NCBI GenBank assembly: GCA_028279705.1
Contig: JANQNF010000024.1
Span: forward strand, 236,257-300,256
Reading direction: 5' to 3'
DNA from: an archaeon
GTDB lineage: Archaea > Aenigmatarchaeota > Aenigmatarchaeia > QMZP01 > JAFGSV01
Length of the DNA stretch: 64,000 bases
In this document: one piece after another, positions 32,789 through 40,766 of the stretch
How positions within the stretch are numbered: position 1 is the stretch's first letter
Layout: each line of letters begins with the position of its first letter
Translations under genes and position numbers: made by a program
Notes under the pieces: model-generated
Database searches by the model: none
What the model saw: the letters and a program-made list of their open reading frames with translations, nothing else
Told to the model about the DNA's origin: nothing

Positions 32789-33214
32789 ATGGTGACTATA
32801 TTGTCAGACTTCATAACAGATTGTCTGCGAGGAATTTTCGACACCGATGGATCATTCACATTTAAGAAAAATCACAAAAAAGTGAACTATTACCCGGTTG
32901 TCAAGCTTTACATGAAGAGCAAACCTCTGATAAAGCAGGTTGCAGAACTACTGCTTATTTATGGAATAGAGAGCAACGTCCAATATGATGTAAAGGCTTT
33001 CGACAAAAGGGGCTTCATTTCTATTACACACCAACTTCATATAAACGGTAAGCGCATGATTGGAAAATTCATGGAGGTAATAGGAACGTCGAATCCTAAG
33101 CATGAAACAAAATATCTTTTATGGCGAAAGAAAGGCTTTGTGAAACCAGGTTCTAAATTACACGAAAGAATGAGCGAATTAGGTCTGAATTACACAAAAT
33201 TTATTAAAGATTGA
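32789..33214 (+). CDS. Free-standing LAGLIDADG homing endonuclease
   Basis: A 141-residue protein carrying one LAGLIDADG motif, LRGIFDTDGSF (about 14-24), followed by the typical beta-strand pattern YYPVVKLYMKSKPLIKQVAE and a second-half IGTSNPKHETKYLLWRKKGF. A single motif implies a homodimer that cuts a near-palindromic site. It lies between a HerA-like gene and an intron-bearing tRNA-Met, outside any intron or intein. It could be a degraded or stand-alone relative of an intron-encoded enzyme. It is AT-richer than the HerA-like gene. Confidence 0.82.
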   Translation: MVTILSDFITDCLRGIFDTDGSFTFKKNHKKVNYYPVVKLYMKSKPLIKQVAELLLIYGIESNVQYDVKAFDKRGFISITHQLHINGKRMIGKFMEVIGTSNPKHETKYLLWRKKGFVKPGSKLHERMSELGLNYTKFIKD

Positions 33215-33236
33215 CAGTAATTGGTTATAACATGAT

Positions 33237-33388
33237 GCCTCGGTGGCTCAGCGGTTAGAGCGCCACAAGTCCCTAATAAGGATTAGGTGAAGCTCATAAG
33301 CGTGTCTTTATGAGCGCTGAGAAAACAGCAGTTTTCGATGATTTGCTGAGATACGTGGAGGTCACGAGTTCAAATCTCGTCCGAGGCA
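33237..33388 (+). tRNA. Elongator tRNA-Met(CAU) with two introns
   Basis: Acceptor GCCTCGG/CCGAGGC with A73, D-arm GCTC/GAGC and T-arm ACGAG/CTCGT. Intron 1 is 33267-33291 (25 nt) at noncanonical position 30/31. There CGCC pairs with GGTG (one G-U), and bulges AC^A and AA^G flank it. Intron 2 is 33299-33352 (54 nt) at 37/38, with CTCA pairing with TGAG and bulges TA^A and AT^A. Removing both gives a 73-nt tRNA with anticodon stem CCACG/CGTGG and loop CTCATAA. Without intron 1 removal the anticodon stem cannot close, which supports the two-intron model. tRNA-Ile2(CAU) is the alternative, but the fold resembles archaeal elongator Met. Confidence 0.88.
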
Positions 33389-33396
33389 TTTCCTCC

Positions 33397-33427
33397 GGGT
33401 TGGGAATTCGTTTCCCGCCCGAGGCAC
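33397..33427 (+). repeat. tRNA 3'-end remnant downstream of tRNA-Met
   Basis: GGTTGGGAATTCGTTTCCC followed by GCCCGAGGCAC can fold as a T-arm plus the 3' acceptor strand. CCGAGGCA (33419-33426) repeats the last eight bases of tRNA-Met (33381-33388). This is the expected footprint of an integration or a partial duplication at the tRNA 3' end. Confidence 0.5.
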
Positions 33428-33470
33428 TTTTTCTATATGTATTTAAAAAACTTCCTACCGATTCAATGGT

Positions 33471-33704
33471 ATGAATAACGCCAATGGTAAAATTGAATAC
33501 CTTACTACGGATTTACATAAGGATTGTGACGGCAATATCTACAAATTTATGGGTGAGAATAATGCCCCAATTGCTGTTTCGTTCTCTGATGTCTCAAGAA
33601 AGCTTGGTATACCTAAAAGTGAAGTGAGGGCATTTCCGGATGGGGAGATAGTACTGACCACACTTCCGAGCGGGGAGCTCAAGTATACAGTTCGTCGTTC
33701 TTAG
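33471..33704 (+). CDS. Small hypothetical protein
   Basis: A 77-residue protein with no known domain. The sequence includes a helical VSRKLGIPKSEVRAF segment suggestive of a small helix-turn-helix-like element, then a beta-rich FPDGEIVLTTLPSGELKYTV. A TATA-like TATTTAAAA near 33439-33447 lies about 27 nt upstream. It is downstream of the tRNA-Met 3' remnant and could be cargo of a past insertion. Confidence 0.5.
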   Translation: MNNANGKIEYLTTDLHKDCDGNIYKFMGENNAPIAVSFSDVSRKLGIPKSEVRAFPDGEIVLTTLPSGELKYTVRRS

Positions 33705-33781
33705 TGCACGAATCGTATGATGTAATGTGCATTCATTCAGTGTTCTTATACTCGTTCTCGCACTTTTTGAAATTGGGAAAA

Positions 33782-33789
33782 TTTTTATG
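33782..33789 (+). promoter_or_regulatory. TATA element of inorganic pyrophosphatase
   Basis: TTTTTATG is centred about 27 nt upstream of the ATG at 33813; there is no Shine-Dalgarno. Confidence 0.45.
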
Positions 33790-33812
33790 GCAGCTTCGTC
33801 ATACTAAATACC

Positions 33813-34301
33813 ATGACCTCAAAAGAGACCATAAAAGTTGTGGTAGAGATACCTAAAGGCAGCAGGAACAAATACGAATATGACACCAAAACAGGGTACA
33901 TAAAGTTCGACAGGATGCTTTTTTCTTCTGTCCATTATCCATGCGACTACGGCTTTATACCTGAGACCCTTGCAAGGGACGGTGACACACTTGATGCCCT
34001 CATAATAGTCGAGGAGCCGACATTTCCCGGCTGCATGATAGAGGCAGTGCCTGTCGGTGTCTTCAAGATGAGTGACGAAAAGGGTCCTGATGAAAAGATA
34101 CTCTGCGTACCCGTGTCTGATCCAATGTGGAATCACATAAAGGACCTTTCAAAGGTCCCGCCCCATCTCCTAAAGGAGATTGAGCAGTTCTTCAGAACAT
34201 ATAAAGAGCTTGAAGGAAAGAAGACGAAGATCCAGGGATGGGAAGGTAAGAGGCCAGCCCTTGGCGTGATAAACGAGTGCAAGAAGATGTACAAGAAGTG
34301 A
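33813..34301 (+). CDS. ppa: Family I inorganic pyrophosphatase
   Basis: A 162-residue enzyme that hydrolyses pyrophosphate to two phosphates, pulling biosynthetic reactions forward in the cytoplasm. Signatures include EIPKGSRNKYEYD, the acidic signature DGDTLDALI (D-x-D-x-x-D) and VHYPCDYGFIPET. Length is standard for archaeal/bacterial family I. It converges with the AlaX gene, the stops being 5 nt apart. Confidence 0.96.
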   Translation: MTSKETIKVVVEIPKGSRNKYEYDTKTGYIKFDRMLFSSVHYPCDYGFIPETLARDGDTLDALIIVEEPTFPGCMIEAVPVGVFKMSDEKGPDEKILCVPVSDPMWNHIKDLSKVPPHLLKEIEQFFRTYKELEGKKTKIQGWEGKRPALGVINECKKMYKK

Positions 34302-34306
34302 CTACT

Positions 34307-35026
34307 TCATTTTATCCTGAAATAAAGCCTTCTGTTGTTCTTTCCCTTGTTTTCACACTTTATGAGTTCAAGGTCCCCTATTTCGCTAGTGTTTTTTATG
34401 TGGGTGCCGCCGTCGGCCTGCCTGTCGATGCCCTTTATGTCGACTATGCGTATCTCCTTTATCCCGGGTGGCAGACCCTTTGCGAGTCTTGATAGTCCTT
34501 CTTCCTTTTCCGCATCTTCCCTCGATATGAACGACACCTCGACTTCTGCGCCTTCTGCAGCTCTTTTGCTTGCTTCCTTTACGAACCCGTCCATGAGCGA
34601 CGGGTCGTAGTCATCGAGCGAGAAGTCTATCCTGGACTTTTCCTCACCGAGCTGGTTTCCAGTAATCATCGCGCCGGTCTTCTGGTTTATGATACCGCTT
34701 ATTATGTGAGACGCTGTGTGGTACCTCATGTGGGTGTGGCGCCTTTCCCAGTCTATAGCACCTTTGACAGTGTCCCCCGCTTCCAGCGTCTTGCCTTCAG
34801 GACTTTCGACCTCGTGGCTTATCTCACCACCGAACTTGCCGACGAAGACCACCTTGAAGACAGTGCCGTCGGAAGACCGTGTGACAGTCCCGGTGTCGTA
34901 TGGTTGCCCACCGGCGTTTGGGTAGAATGCTGTTTCTTCAAGGACGACGAACTTGCCGTCCTTGACATTCTTTACAGTGGTATTAAACTCCTTGATGTAC
35001 GAGTCTTTCATGTAAAGCGCTTGCAT
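34307..35026 (-). CDS. alaX: AlaX-type alanyl-tRNA editing protein
   Basis: A 239-residue protein homologous to the editing domain of AlaRS, which hydrolyses mischarged Ser- or Gly-tRNA-Ala in trans. Zinc ligands are in HTASH (about 103-107) and the C-terminal DRQADGGTH motif (Cys/His region). The N-terminal TAFYPNAGGQPYDTG (about 32-46) is the glycine-rich motif of longer AlaX-M proteins. No AlaRS gene is in the window. Two in-frame Met (1 and 6) are possible starts. Confidence 0.92.
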   Translation of the reverse strand: MQALYMKDSYIKEFNTTVKNVKDGKFVVLEETAFYPNAGGQPYDTGTVTRSSDGTVFKVVFVGKFGGEISHEVESPEGKTLEAGDTVKGAIDWERRHTHMRYHTASHIISGIINQKTGAMITGNQLGEEKSRIDFSLDDYDPSLMDGFVKEASKRAAEGAEVEVSFISREDAEKEEGLSRLAKGLPPGIKEIRIVDIKGIDRQADGGTHIKNTSEIGDLELIKCENKGKNNRRLYFRIK

Positions 35027-35067
35027 AGAAGATAATTCTGCGTAGATGATTAAAAAACTTTAGAATG

Positions 35068-36324
35068 TCACAGGTTCGGATTGACAACTCTTCCCATGAA
35101 AAGTATGTTACCAGTATCCTTTTCCTGGATTATGAAGACAAAGGGATGATCAGCCCTGAATACATTACGTGGCATACCTTTTGATAGCATGACCAACGCA
35201 GTAGCAGCGGCAGCTTCCGTACCTTCCTCGTCAACTTTAATGTAAGCCTGGTGTATCACATCGCTGATAAAGAGGTTTTCTGTCCCATCCATTCCCGAAA
35301 AGTCTGCTCCCGGTAAATTAAATGGTGCTTGCATGCCCATTGAGGTCAGCGTATCTACCATGAAGTATTTTGTTTCGAATTCGAATCTTGGCATGTATAT
35401 GGCATCCAATTTAGTCATTTCCATCTCACTTTTCCACTCTTCCAGACTTTCCGCATTTAGCAATGGCTCGACATCGCCAAGAGTCTCATTTGGCAATATT
35501 ATCAGCATAGAGATATCATCTCCCCTGTATGGAAGTTCCAAAATCTGTAAATGCCCAAGGTCAGCATAGCTGAAATCCGTTTTATCGTTATCCAAAATCA
35601 TCATAGGTGCTTTCACAGTGCTTGTCGGAGTAACCTTAAATCTACTTTCTGTTGTCTTGGATTTATCGAATTGCCATACCCACGAACCTTTGAAATAAAT
35701 GGCATTCGTAAGCACCATTGCCGTTTCCTGATCCAATGTTCCAGGCGGAATTAAGTCCCGGATCTTATGATTCGTCTGCTCTTCGATGAAACTGTTTATC
35801 GTCTGCCTGGACTTTTCTGCCTCTTTGAAGAAATCCAGATTTGCCGCTTTCCCGCCGTAATATTTTTCAACAGTCTCCATGTAATCTTTGAGAAACGGAT
35901 AATCTTCCTGTACCCACAGCGCGTTTCCTGTTCTCAGTTCATAGTCACTGACTTCCCTGTTTATGTCATTGTAAATTGCTGCGTAATTCGGCCTTATGAT
36001 GTCATATTCGGGAAAATGGAATACAGTATTTATTTCATCTGCTGTTTGCCCCTTTGCACCTTCAAGCGTCATGGCAAAAGCTGAAGATATACTGTATGGG
36101 GAAAAGAACAGGTTACCACTCTCCTCATTGACAAATTCTGAATAAAGATCGAATGCAAACTGATTGTTTGCATTTACCACTTTCTGAATCCCATCCTTCG
36201 TTGAGCCAGCATCATCTGCCGTTGGAGGTTGAAGGGGAGCGTATGGGAAAAGAAACAATACCGTAGCGCTGGCTGTACCGACAAGTAAAATTGCCAGCAG
36301 TGGAGTCAAAATTGCCTTATTCAT
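35068..36324 (-). CDS. Secreted or membrane-anchored serpin (serine protease inhibitor)
   Basis: A 418-residue protein with an N-terminal hydrophobic signal-anchor (LTPLLAILLVGTASATVLFL). The serpin core then follows: NLFFSPYSISSAFAMTLEGA, TNAIYFKGSW, DFSGMDG, the hinge EEGTEAAAAT and the C-terminal ADHPFVFIIQEKDTGNILFM. Counting from the hinge (E at P17), P1 falls on a lysine near residue 382 (SK-GM), so the target would be trypsin-like. The small-residue hinge is that of an inhibitory serpin. Serpins occur sporadically in prokaryotes and probably protect surface proteins from proteases. Confidence 0.93.
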   Translation of the reverse strand: MNKAILTPLLAILLVGTASATVLFLFPYAPLQPPTADDAGSTKDGIQKVVNANNQFAFDLYSEFVNEESGNLFFSPYSISSAFAMTLEGAKGQTADEINTVFHFPEYDIIRPNYAAIYNDINREVSDYELRTGNALWVQEDYPFLKDYMETVEKYYGGKAANLDFFKEAEKSRQTINSFIEEQTNHKIRDLIPPGTLDQETAMVLTNAIYFKGSWVWQFDKSKTTESRFKVTPTSTVKAPMMILDNDKTDFSYADLGHLQILELPYRGDDISMLIILPNETLGDVEPLLNAESLEEWKSEMEMTKLDAIYMPRFEFETKYFMVDTLTSMGMQAPFNLPGADFSGMDGTENLFISDVIHQAYIKVDEEGTEAAAATALVMLSKGMPRNVFRADHPFVFIIQEKDTGNILFMGRVVNPNL

Positions 36325-36432
36325 GTTTCTTCATTGAACGATGATATTAAAAAGACACGCTTTTTGTTTAGTTTAAAACCGTAGCAAAAACTTGCAGGTT
36401 TTCTAAATAATGGTCCAAGGGGATACGTGGGA

Positions 36433-36840
36433 TCAATCCACTATTTCCTGTTCCAGTCTCCATAGCTGGAGAACCACGAAAACGAGTATGGCCGCGATGA
36501 CCGCCGGTATGTAAACGTCTACTCCAACGGCAAGGCCGACCCCTGCCGTAACCCAGAGCGTCGCCGCCGTCGTTATTCCCTGTATGCGGGCCCTCGATGC
36601 CATTATGGTACCTGCACCTATGAAACCTATACCGGTCACGATGCCCGCGGCCACCCTTGCGGGGTCCATTCCGAATTCACTCACGGAAACGACCGTGAAA
36701 AGACACGATCCCATGGAGACGAGCATGTGGGTCCGCAGTCCTGCGGGCTTTCTGTGAATTTCCCTTTCGAGCCCTACCAGCCCGCCGAGTCCCATTGCTA
36801 TGACAAGCTTGAGCGTCATTAGGGCGGCATCTTCCCACAT
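36433..36840 (-). CDS. MgtC/SapB family membrane protein
   Basis: A 135-residue protein with four to five transmembrane segments. It shows the family hallmark GLGGLVGLEREIHRKPAGLRTHMLVSMGS in pieces (LVGLERE, PAGLRTH), then GIVTGIGFIGAGTIM and the TTAATLWVTAGVGLAVG segment. MgtC proteins modulate membrane energetics under low Mg2+; the archaeal role is unclear. The C-terminal ACT-like domain of longer members is missing. Confidence 0.88.
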   Translation of the reverse strand: MWEDAALMTLKLVIAMGLGGLVGLEREIHRKPAGLRTHMLVSMGSCLFTVVSVSEFGMDPARVAAGIVTGIGFIGAGTIMASRARIQGITTAATLWVTAGVGLAVGVDVYIPAVIAAILVFVVLQLWRLEQEIVD

Positions 36841-36912
36841 GAATAATAATTTGTGCGAACCCGTTAAAAAATGCGTGGTAAAAATCTAATTTAAACCTGT
36901 CAGGGAAATTAA

Positions 36913-37506
36913 ATGACAGGTGCCATCATGGTGTTCAGGCGAAACGACATAGACAACGAGAGGAGATCGCCACGCGTTTTTGTCAAAATGAAGAGCAGGG
37001 TGACCCATAACAGGCTGAGGGTCAGTGGTGCCATGAAAGAACTGAAGTCTTTTGGTCTTGACGAGGGAATGACTGTCGTGGACTTTGGGTGCGGCAGCGG
37101 CATCTACACGATAGCTGCTGCAAAGGTCGTTGGAAATAGCGGGACCGTCCATGCAGTGGACCTTCACCCGACGCTCCTTGAGATGGCAGAGAAGCGTGCG
37201 CTTGGAATGGGACTCACAAACATAGACACGATTTATTCGGACCTGGAGACCGGTGTGGACGAAGACAGCGTGGACATTGTCATTTTCTACAACGTGCTTA
37301 CGAGTACAAGGAGCGTTCGCGAACTTCTTTTCGAGGCCAACAGGATAATCAAAGAGGACGGAACGCTTCTTATAAGACAATCCGGTATGACTCAGGACAA
37401 GATTAAAGTCATGGTCCTTAAGGACGGTTTCTTCAGCTATCTCGGAAAGAGGGGAAAGACAATGAAGTTCAAAAAGATAATAGGCGCTTTCCACGAAATC
37501 TCGTGA
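36913..37506 (+). CDS. Class I SAM-dependent methyltransferase
   Basis: A 197-residue protein with SAM motif I VVDFGCGSGIYTIAAAKVVG (about 55-74), motif II TVHAVDLHPTLLEM, motif III-like IDTIYSDLETGVDED and motif IV VDIVIFYNVL. A UbiE/Ubie-like small-molecule or tRNA/protein substrate is possible; nothing decides it. It is divergent from mgtC, with only 72 bp between the starts, so they may share a promoter region. Confidence 0.85.
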   Translation: MTGAIMVFRRNDIDNERRSPRVFVKMKSRVTHNRLRVSGAMKELKSFGLDEGMTVVDFGCGSGIYTIAAAKVVGNSGTVHAVDLHPTLLEMAEKRALGMGLTNIDTIYSDLETGVDEDSVDIVIFYNVLTSTRSVRELLFEANRIIKEDGTLLIRQSGMTQDKIKVMVLKDGFFSYLGKRGKTMKFKKIIGAFHEIS

Positions 37507-37550
37507 GAAGCTTAATAAACTAAACGACCATATAGACACAACGTGATTTT

Positions 37551-37913
37551 ATGGACACCAGCATAATCACCGGAGACAGGGCACTCTCCCTTGAAAAGTG
37601 GGCAAAGGCTAACACCATAAGCTCAACGATGGCAAAGTCGCTTTCCGATGCCATAGACGACCCCGATGAGACTCCATACCTGCTGAAAAACATAACTGAT
37701 AGTTTCTCCAAGATGAAGAAGGCATCCAAGAAGGCCGTGAGAGAGTCGCTGATAAGGGTGCAGATATACTGCTCCATACACGGCAATTCCGACCCGATAA
37801 AACTGAGCAAGCAGCTCTATATAGCCCAGACCATGGAGAAGCTAATGTTCGGTTTCAACATACTCATCGACGGGATGGAAGAAGAGGAAGAAGAAAAAGA
37901 GAAAAAGAAGTAG
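37551..37913 (+). CDS. Helical hypothetical protein with acidic/basic tail
   Basis: A 120-residue, mostly helical, soluble protein (TDSFSKMKKASKKAVRESLI, LSKQLYIAQTMEKLMFGFN) ending in EEEEEEKEKKK. No family is recognised. It lies 44 nt after the methyltransferase and 40 nt before the ZIP-like gene on the same strand. Confidence 0.6.
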   Translation: MDTSIITGDRALSLEKWAKANTISSTMAKSLSDAIDDPDETPYLLKNITDSFSKMKKASKKAVRESLIRVQIYCSIHGNSDPIKLSKQLYIAQTMEKLMFGFNILIDGMEEEEEEKEKKK

Positions 37914-37953
37914 CTAACTTTAATATAAAAAACCAATAATATACTGTGAAAAA

Positions 37954-38688
37954 ATGGACTTGCTGTCGGTTCTGGTCTTAGGTTTCGCTGCGGGCGCATC
38001 CACGCTTCTTGGCGGGCTCATCTACAACTTCTTCAAGGTCGGCAAGCGGTACCTCCAGTGGGCACTTTCGGGTTCAACCGGCGTTCTCCTTTCCGTGATA
38101 ATGCTTGGACTCCTTCCAGAAGCTGTCAATCTTGGCGGTCTCATGTACACCGCGCTGGGCTTCATACTCGGCGGAGTTATTTTCATGGTCGCAGGATTCC
38201 TTTTCCCTCACACTTACCTTTACGAGAAGTACGAGGACAGGCTTTACTCGATACTAAAGACGGGGTCCCTCGTTCTTGCCGGCATATTCCTTTACAACCT
38301 ACCAGCAGGACTCCTTGCCGGTGCTGGGTATGCAGTTTCAGCGTCGCTTGGAACAGCGATGTTCATTGCAGTCGTCCTGCAGAACATCCCGAGGGGAGTA
38401 TCTGTCAGCATCCCGATGTCTCAGACAGCCACTGAGAAAAACAAGATACTCGTGATGCTTCTTGTTTCCGGGATTCCTGCAATGATCGGTGCAGTGATTG
38501 CATTCGGCGCCCTCAGCGGCGCTACCGGCGTCATCCTGTCAACGGGCATATCGCTTTCTGCAGGCGCCATGGTGTTTGTATTCATAGACCAGATGATGCC
38601 CGTAGTCAAAGCTGACAGAAGGATGCACGAAACCGCGATCACTCTTTTCATAGGCCTTTTCATAGGCGTACTTCTCCTGGGGATCTAG
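37954..38688 (+). CDS. ZIP-like membrane transporter homolog with altered metal motifs
   Basis: A 244-residue protein with eight hydrophobic helices, in the length and topology of ZIP metal transporters. The two ZIP signature positions, usually HNxPEG and H-IPEG, read YNLPAGLLAG and LQNIPRGVSVSIP, so His and Glu ligands are replaced. It may transport another substrate or not transport metal at all. Its stop (TAG) directly abuts the ATG of trm56, so the two are translationally close. Confidence 0.72.
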   Translation: MDLLSVLVLGFAAGASTLLGGLIYNFFKVGKRYLQWALSGSTGVLLSVIMLGLLPEAVNLGGLMYTALGFILGGVIFMVAGFLFPHTYLYEKYEDRLYSILKTGSLVLAGIFLYNLPAGLLAGAGYAVSASLGTAMFIAVVLQNIPRGVSVSIPMSQTATEKNKILVMLLVSGIPAMIGAVIAFGALSGATGVILSTGISLSAGAMVFVFIDQMMPVVKADRRMHETAITLFIGLFIGVLLLGI

Positions 38689-39198
38689 ATGATAACCGTT
38701 CTCAGAATCGGCCATCGCGCAGGCAGGGACCCCCGCATAGCCACGCACTGCGCGCTTACGTCCAGGGCACTCGGTGCTGAACGCATAGTCTATACGGGCG
38801 AAAAAGACAGTGACATGGAGAAATCTGTCAGAAAGATCGTCGATAACTGGGGCGGACCTTTTGAAATAACGTACGAGAAGAGCTGGCGAAAAGTCTTGAA
38901 AGATTCTGGTGCAAAGAGCGTGCACCTAACCATGTACGGACTTCCTTTACAGAATGAGATATCGAAGATACGGAAGGCTAGAGACGTCATTATAATAATA
39001 GGTGGTGAGAAGGTGCCTATGGAAGTGTACAATACGGTTGACCACAACGTAGCCGTTACGAGCCAGCCCCATTCGGAAGTAGCTTCACTTGCGGTTTTCC
39101 TCCACGAATATCAGCAGGGAAAGGGACTCGATAAGAAGTTCAAAAACGCCAAGATGAGCCTGGTCCCGCAGAAGTGCGGGAAGAAAATAATTAATTAG
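38689..39198 (+). CDS. trm56: tRNA (cytidine(56)-2'-O)-methyltransferase
   Basis: A 169-residue archaeal SPOUT-class enzyme that methylates the ribose of C56 in the T-loop of tRNA, an archaea-specific modification. The N-terminal VLRIGHRAGRDPRIATHCAL and the SAM-binding knot segment (IIGGEKVPMEVYNTVDHNVA, TSQPHSEVASLAVFL) match the Trm56 family closely. It begins immediately after the ZIP-like gene stop. Confidence 0.93.
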   Translation: MITVLRIGHRAGRDPRIATHCALTSRALGAERIVYTGEKDSDMEKSVRKIVDNWGGPFEITYEKSWRKVLKDSGAKSVHLTMYGLPLQNEISKIRKARDVIIIIGGEKVPMEVYNTVDHNVAVTSQPHSEVASLAVFLHEYQQGKGLDKKFKNAKMSLVPQKCGKKIIN

Positions 39199-39249
39199 TT
39201 GTCACTCTTAAGTTATAACTTTATAAATGTATAAGTGATAATGTTTGTT

Positions 39250-39789
39250 ATGGGTGGAATTCTAACTGACGCTAAATATATTGTAGATGCTATAGACCAA
39301 GCTATATACGGTGTAATGGAAAATCCTGATTATGGCGGTCAGGTAGGATGTGTAATAGTGGGACCTAACGGTGATGTACTGTGTAGATCATACAACAAGA
39401 AAGTCAATGGAAAACGACTTCATGCGGAAGAAATAGCCCTTAATGAAGTTGGAGATATGGATATCAGCGGTTCTACAATGTATCTTACTATAGAACCATG
39501 TAACGGCAATGTCCATCATGACAGGAAGCATTGCTGCGAGCAGATAGTCAATGCTGGTGTAGGCAGAGTAGTGATGGCTAACCGCAAGTTCAGATACGAA
39601 GGCGGTGCGGATTACATAAGAAAAAGCGACATACCTGTCGACACTATCGAGAATGACAAAATAAATCAGCTCTGTGGCCTGCTTGCAAAGAGTGTTAAAG
39701 ACGGTTCTTTCAGCAAGAAAACATTGAACAAGATAGCGAGTGCCAGGAGTAATATTACCCTATTTAGCGAGCAACACTACCCTGCTTGA
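39250..39789 (+). CDS. CMP/dCMP-type (cytidine deaminase fold) deaminase
   Basis: 179 residues from ATG 39250 (starts at 39235 or 39241 are in frame); TTTATAAAT at 39220-39228 fits a leaderless start at 39250. The zinc/catalytic motif LHAEEIA (His and Glu) and EPCNGNVHHDRKHCCEQI (two Cys ligands) mark the deaminase fold shared by dCMP deaminase, RibD and tRNA deaminases. The spacing between Pro-Cys and the second Cys is expanded relative to the classic PCxxC, so the substrate is uncertain. It overlaps the convergent taw1 gene by 30 bp at the 3' end. Confidence 0.8.
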   Translation: MGGILTDAKYIVDAIDQAIYGVMENPDYGGQVGCVIVGPNGDVLCRSYNKKVNGKRLHAEEIALNEVGDMDISGSTMYLTIEPCNGNVHHDRKHCCEQIVNAGVGRVVMANRKFRYEGGADYIRKSDIPVDTIENDKINQLCGLLAKSVKDGSFSKKTLNKIASARSNITLFSEQHYPA

Positions 39790-40671
39790 CTTCTGCTCGT
39801 TCTTGTATTTGTAACCTGTGAGCTTGGACAGCTTTTCTGCAAATGCCCTGACATCCTTGTGGTAGAGCATGTTCTCCTTTTTCAGCCGCTTCCTGCTGAA
39901 TCCTACCCACATGTAGCTCTTGGCCTCGATGAAATCGGGACTCGCCTTTTTTATGAGCTCTGCGTAGCCTTCAAGATTATTGTCATTCAGACCCTTCACC
40001 AGTGTCAGTCTCAGTACCTTTGTACACGAGAACGAGTCCATTAATTCCAGACTCCGATTGAAGCGTTCCCAGTAGTCCTTTAGCAGCGGACTGTCCACCT
40101 TTTTGTAAGTCTCACTATCGGGAGCATCCAGTGATATGTACAGGTTCGTCGGTTCCGTTATACCTTCCAGCCTTTCTGGGTACTGTCCATTAGTGACGAG
40201 GAATGTGGTAAATCCCCTCTTGTGGAATTCTTCGATGAGCTCCGAGATTCTGTTATATGCAGTCGGCTCTCCTGAGAGCGATATGGCAGCCTGGTTAGGT
40301 TCCTGCGCTTCCTCCCACTTCCTCTTGTCCGCCCTGTCAAGGCCTTTGAAGCCCGTCAGGAGCAGCCTCTGCTGCTCTATGCACCGGTCTATAACTTCCG
40401 ATGGTTCATTCACATTTCCCCCGCTTTCCGGACTTTTCATGGTCTTCTCCACTGCGCGCCAGCAGTATACGCACCTGTTAGGGCACCAAGCGACGCTTGG
40501 TGTCATCTGAAGGCACCGGTGGCTCTCTATGCCGTAGAACTTCTGTTTGTAGCAAACGCCTTCGCCGCGAAGGGACTTTTTAGTCCATTCGCATATCTTC
40601 ACAGCGGAATGCCTGCCTGCCATCCTGTACTGCTGCCTTCGAAAAAGCTTCTCAAGGTCCTGATTAACCAT
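39760..40671 (-). CDS. taw1: tRNA-4-demethylwyosine synthase (Taw1/TYW1), radical SAM
   Basis: A 303-residue enzyme that makes the tricyclic core of wyosine at G37 of tRNA-Phe. The radical-SAM cluster ligands lie in WCPNRCVYCWR (Cx3-CxxC, about 64-74). The preceding KFYGIESHRCLQMTPSVAWC is the Taw1 hallmark and carries an extra cysteine for the second cluster. ISLSGEPTAYNRISEL is the SAM-binding GE motif. Archaeal in type and length. Confidence 0.95.
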   Translation of the reverse strand: MVNQDLEKLFRRQQYRMAGRHSAVKICEWTKKSLRGEGVCYKQKFYGIESHRCLQMTPSVAWCPNRCVYCWRAVEKTMKSPESGGNVNEPSEVIDRCIEQQRLLLTGFKGLDRADKRKWEEAQEPNQAAISLSGEPTAYNRISELIEEFHKRGFTTFLVTNGQYPERLEGITEPTNLYISLDAPDSETYKKVDSPLLKDYWERFNRSLELMDSFSCTKVLRLTLVKGLNDNNLEGYAELIKKASPDFIEAKSYMWVGFSRKRLKKENMLYHKDVRAFAEKLSKLTGYKYKNEQKSSRVVLLAK

Positions 40672-40766
40672 AACAAGAATAGCGTGAAAGCTCTTTAAAA
40701 ACTGACGATGTCGCCAAGCAAAGGTTTAAAAATGTTTGTACCAATCTATGGAATCTGGGTGATGAT

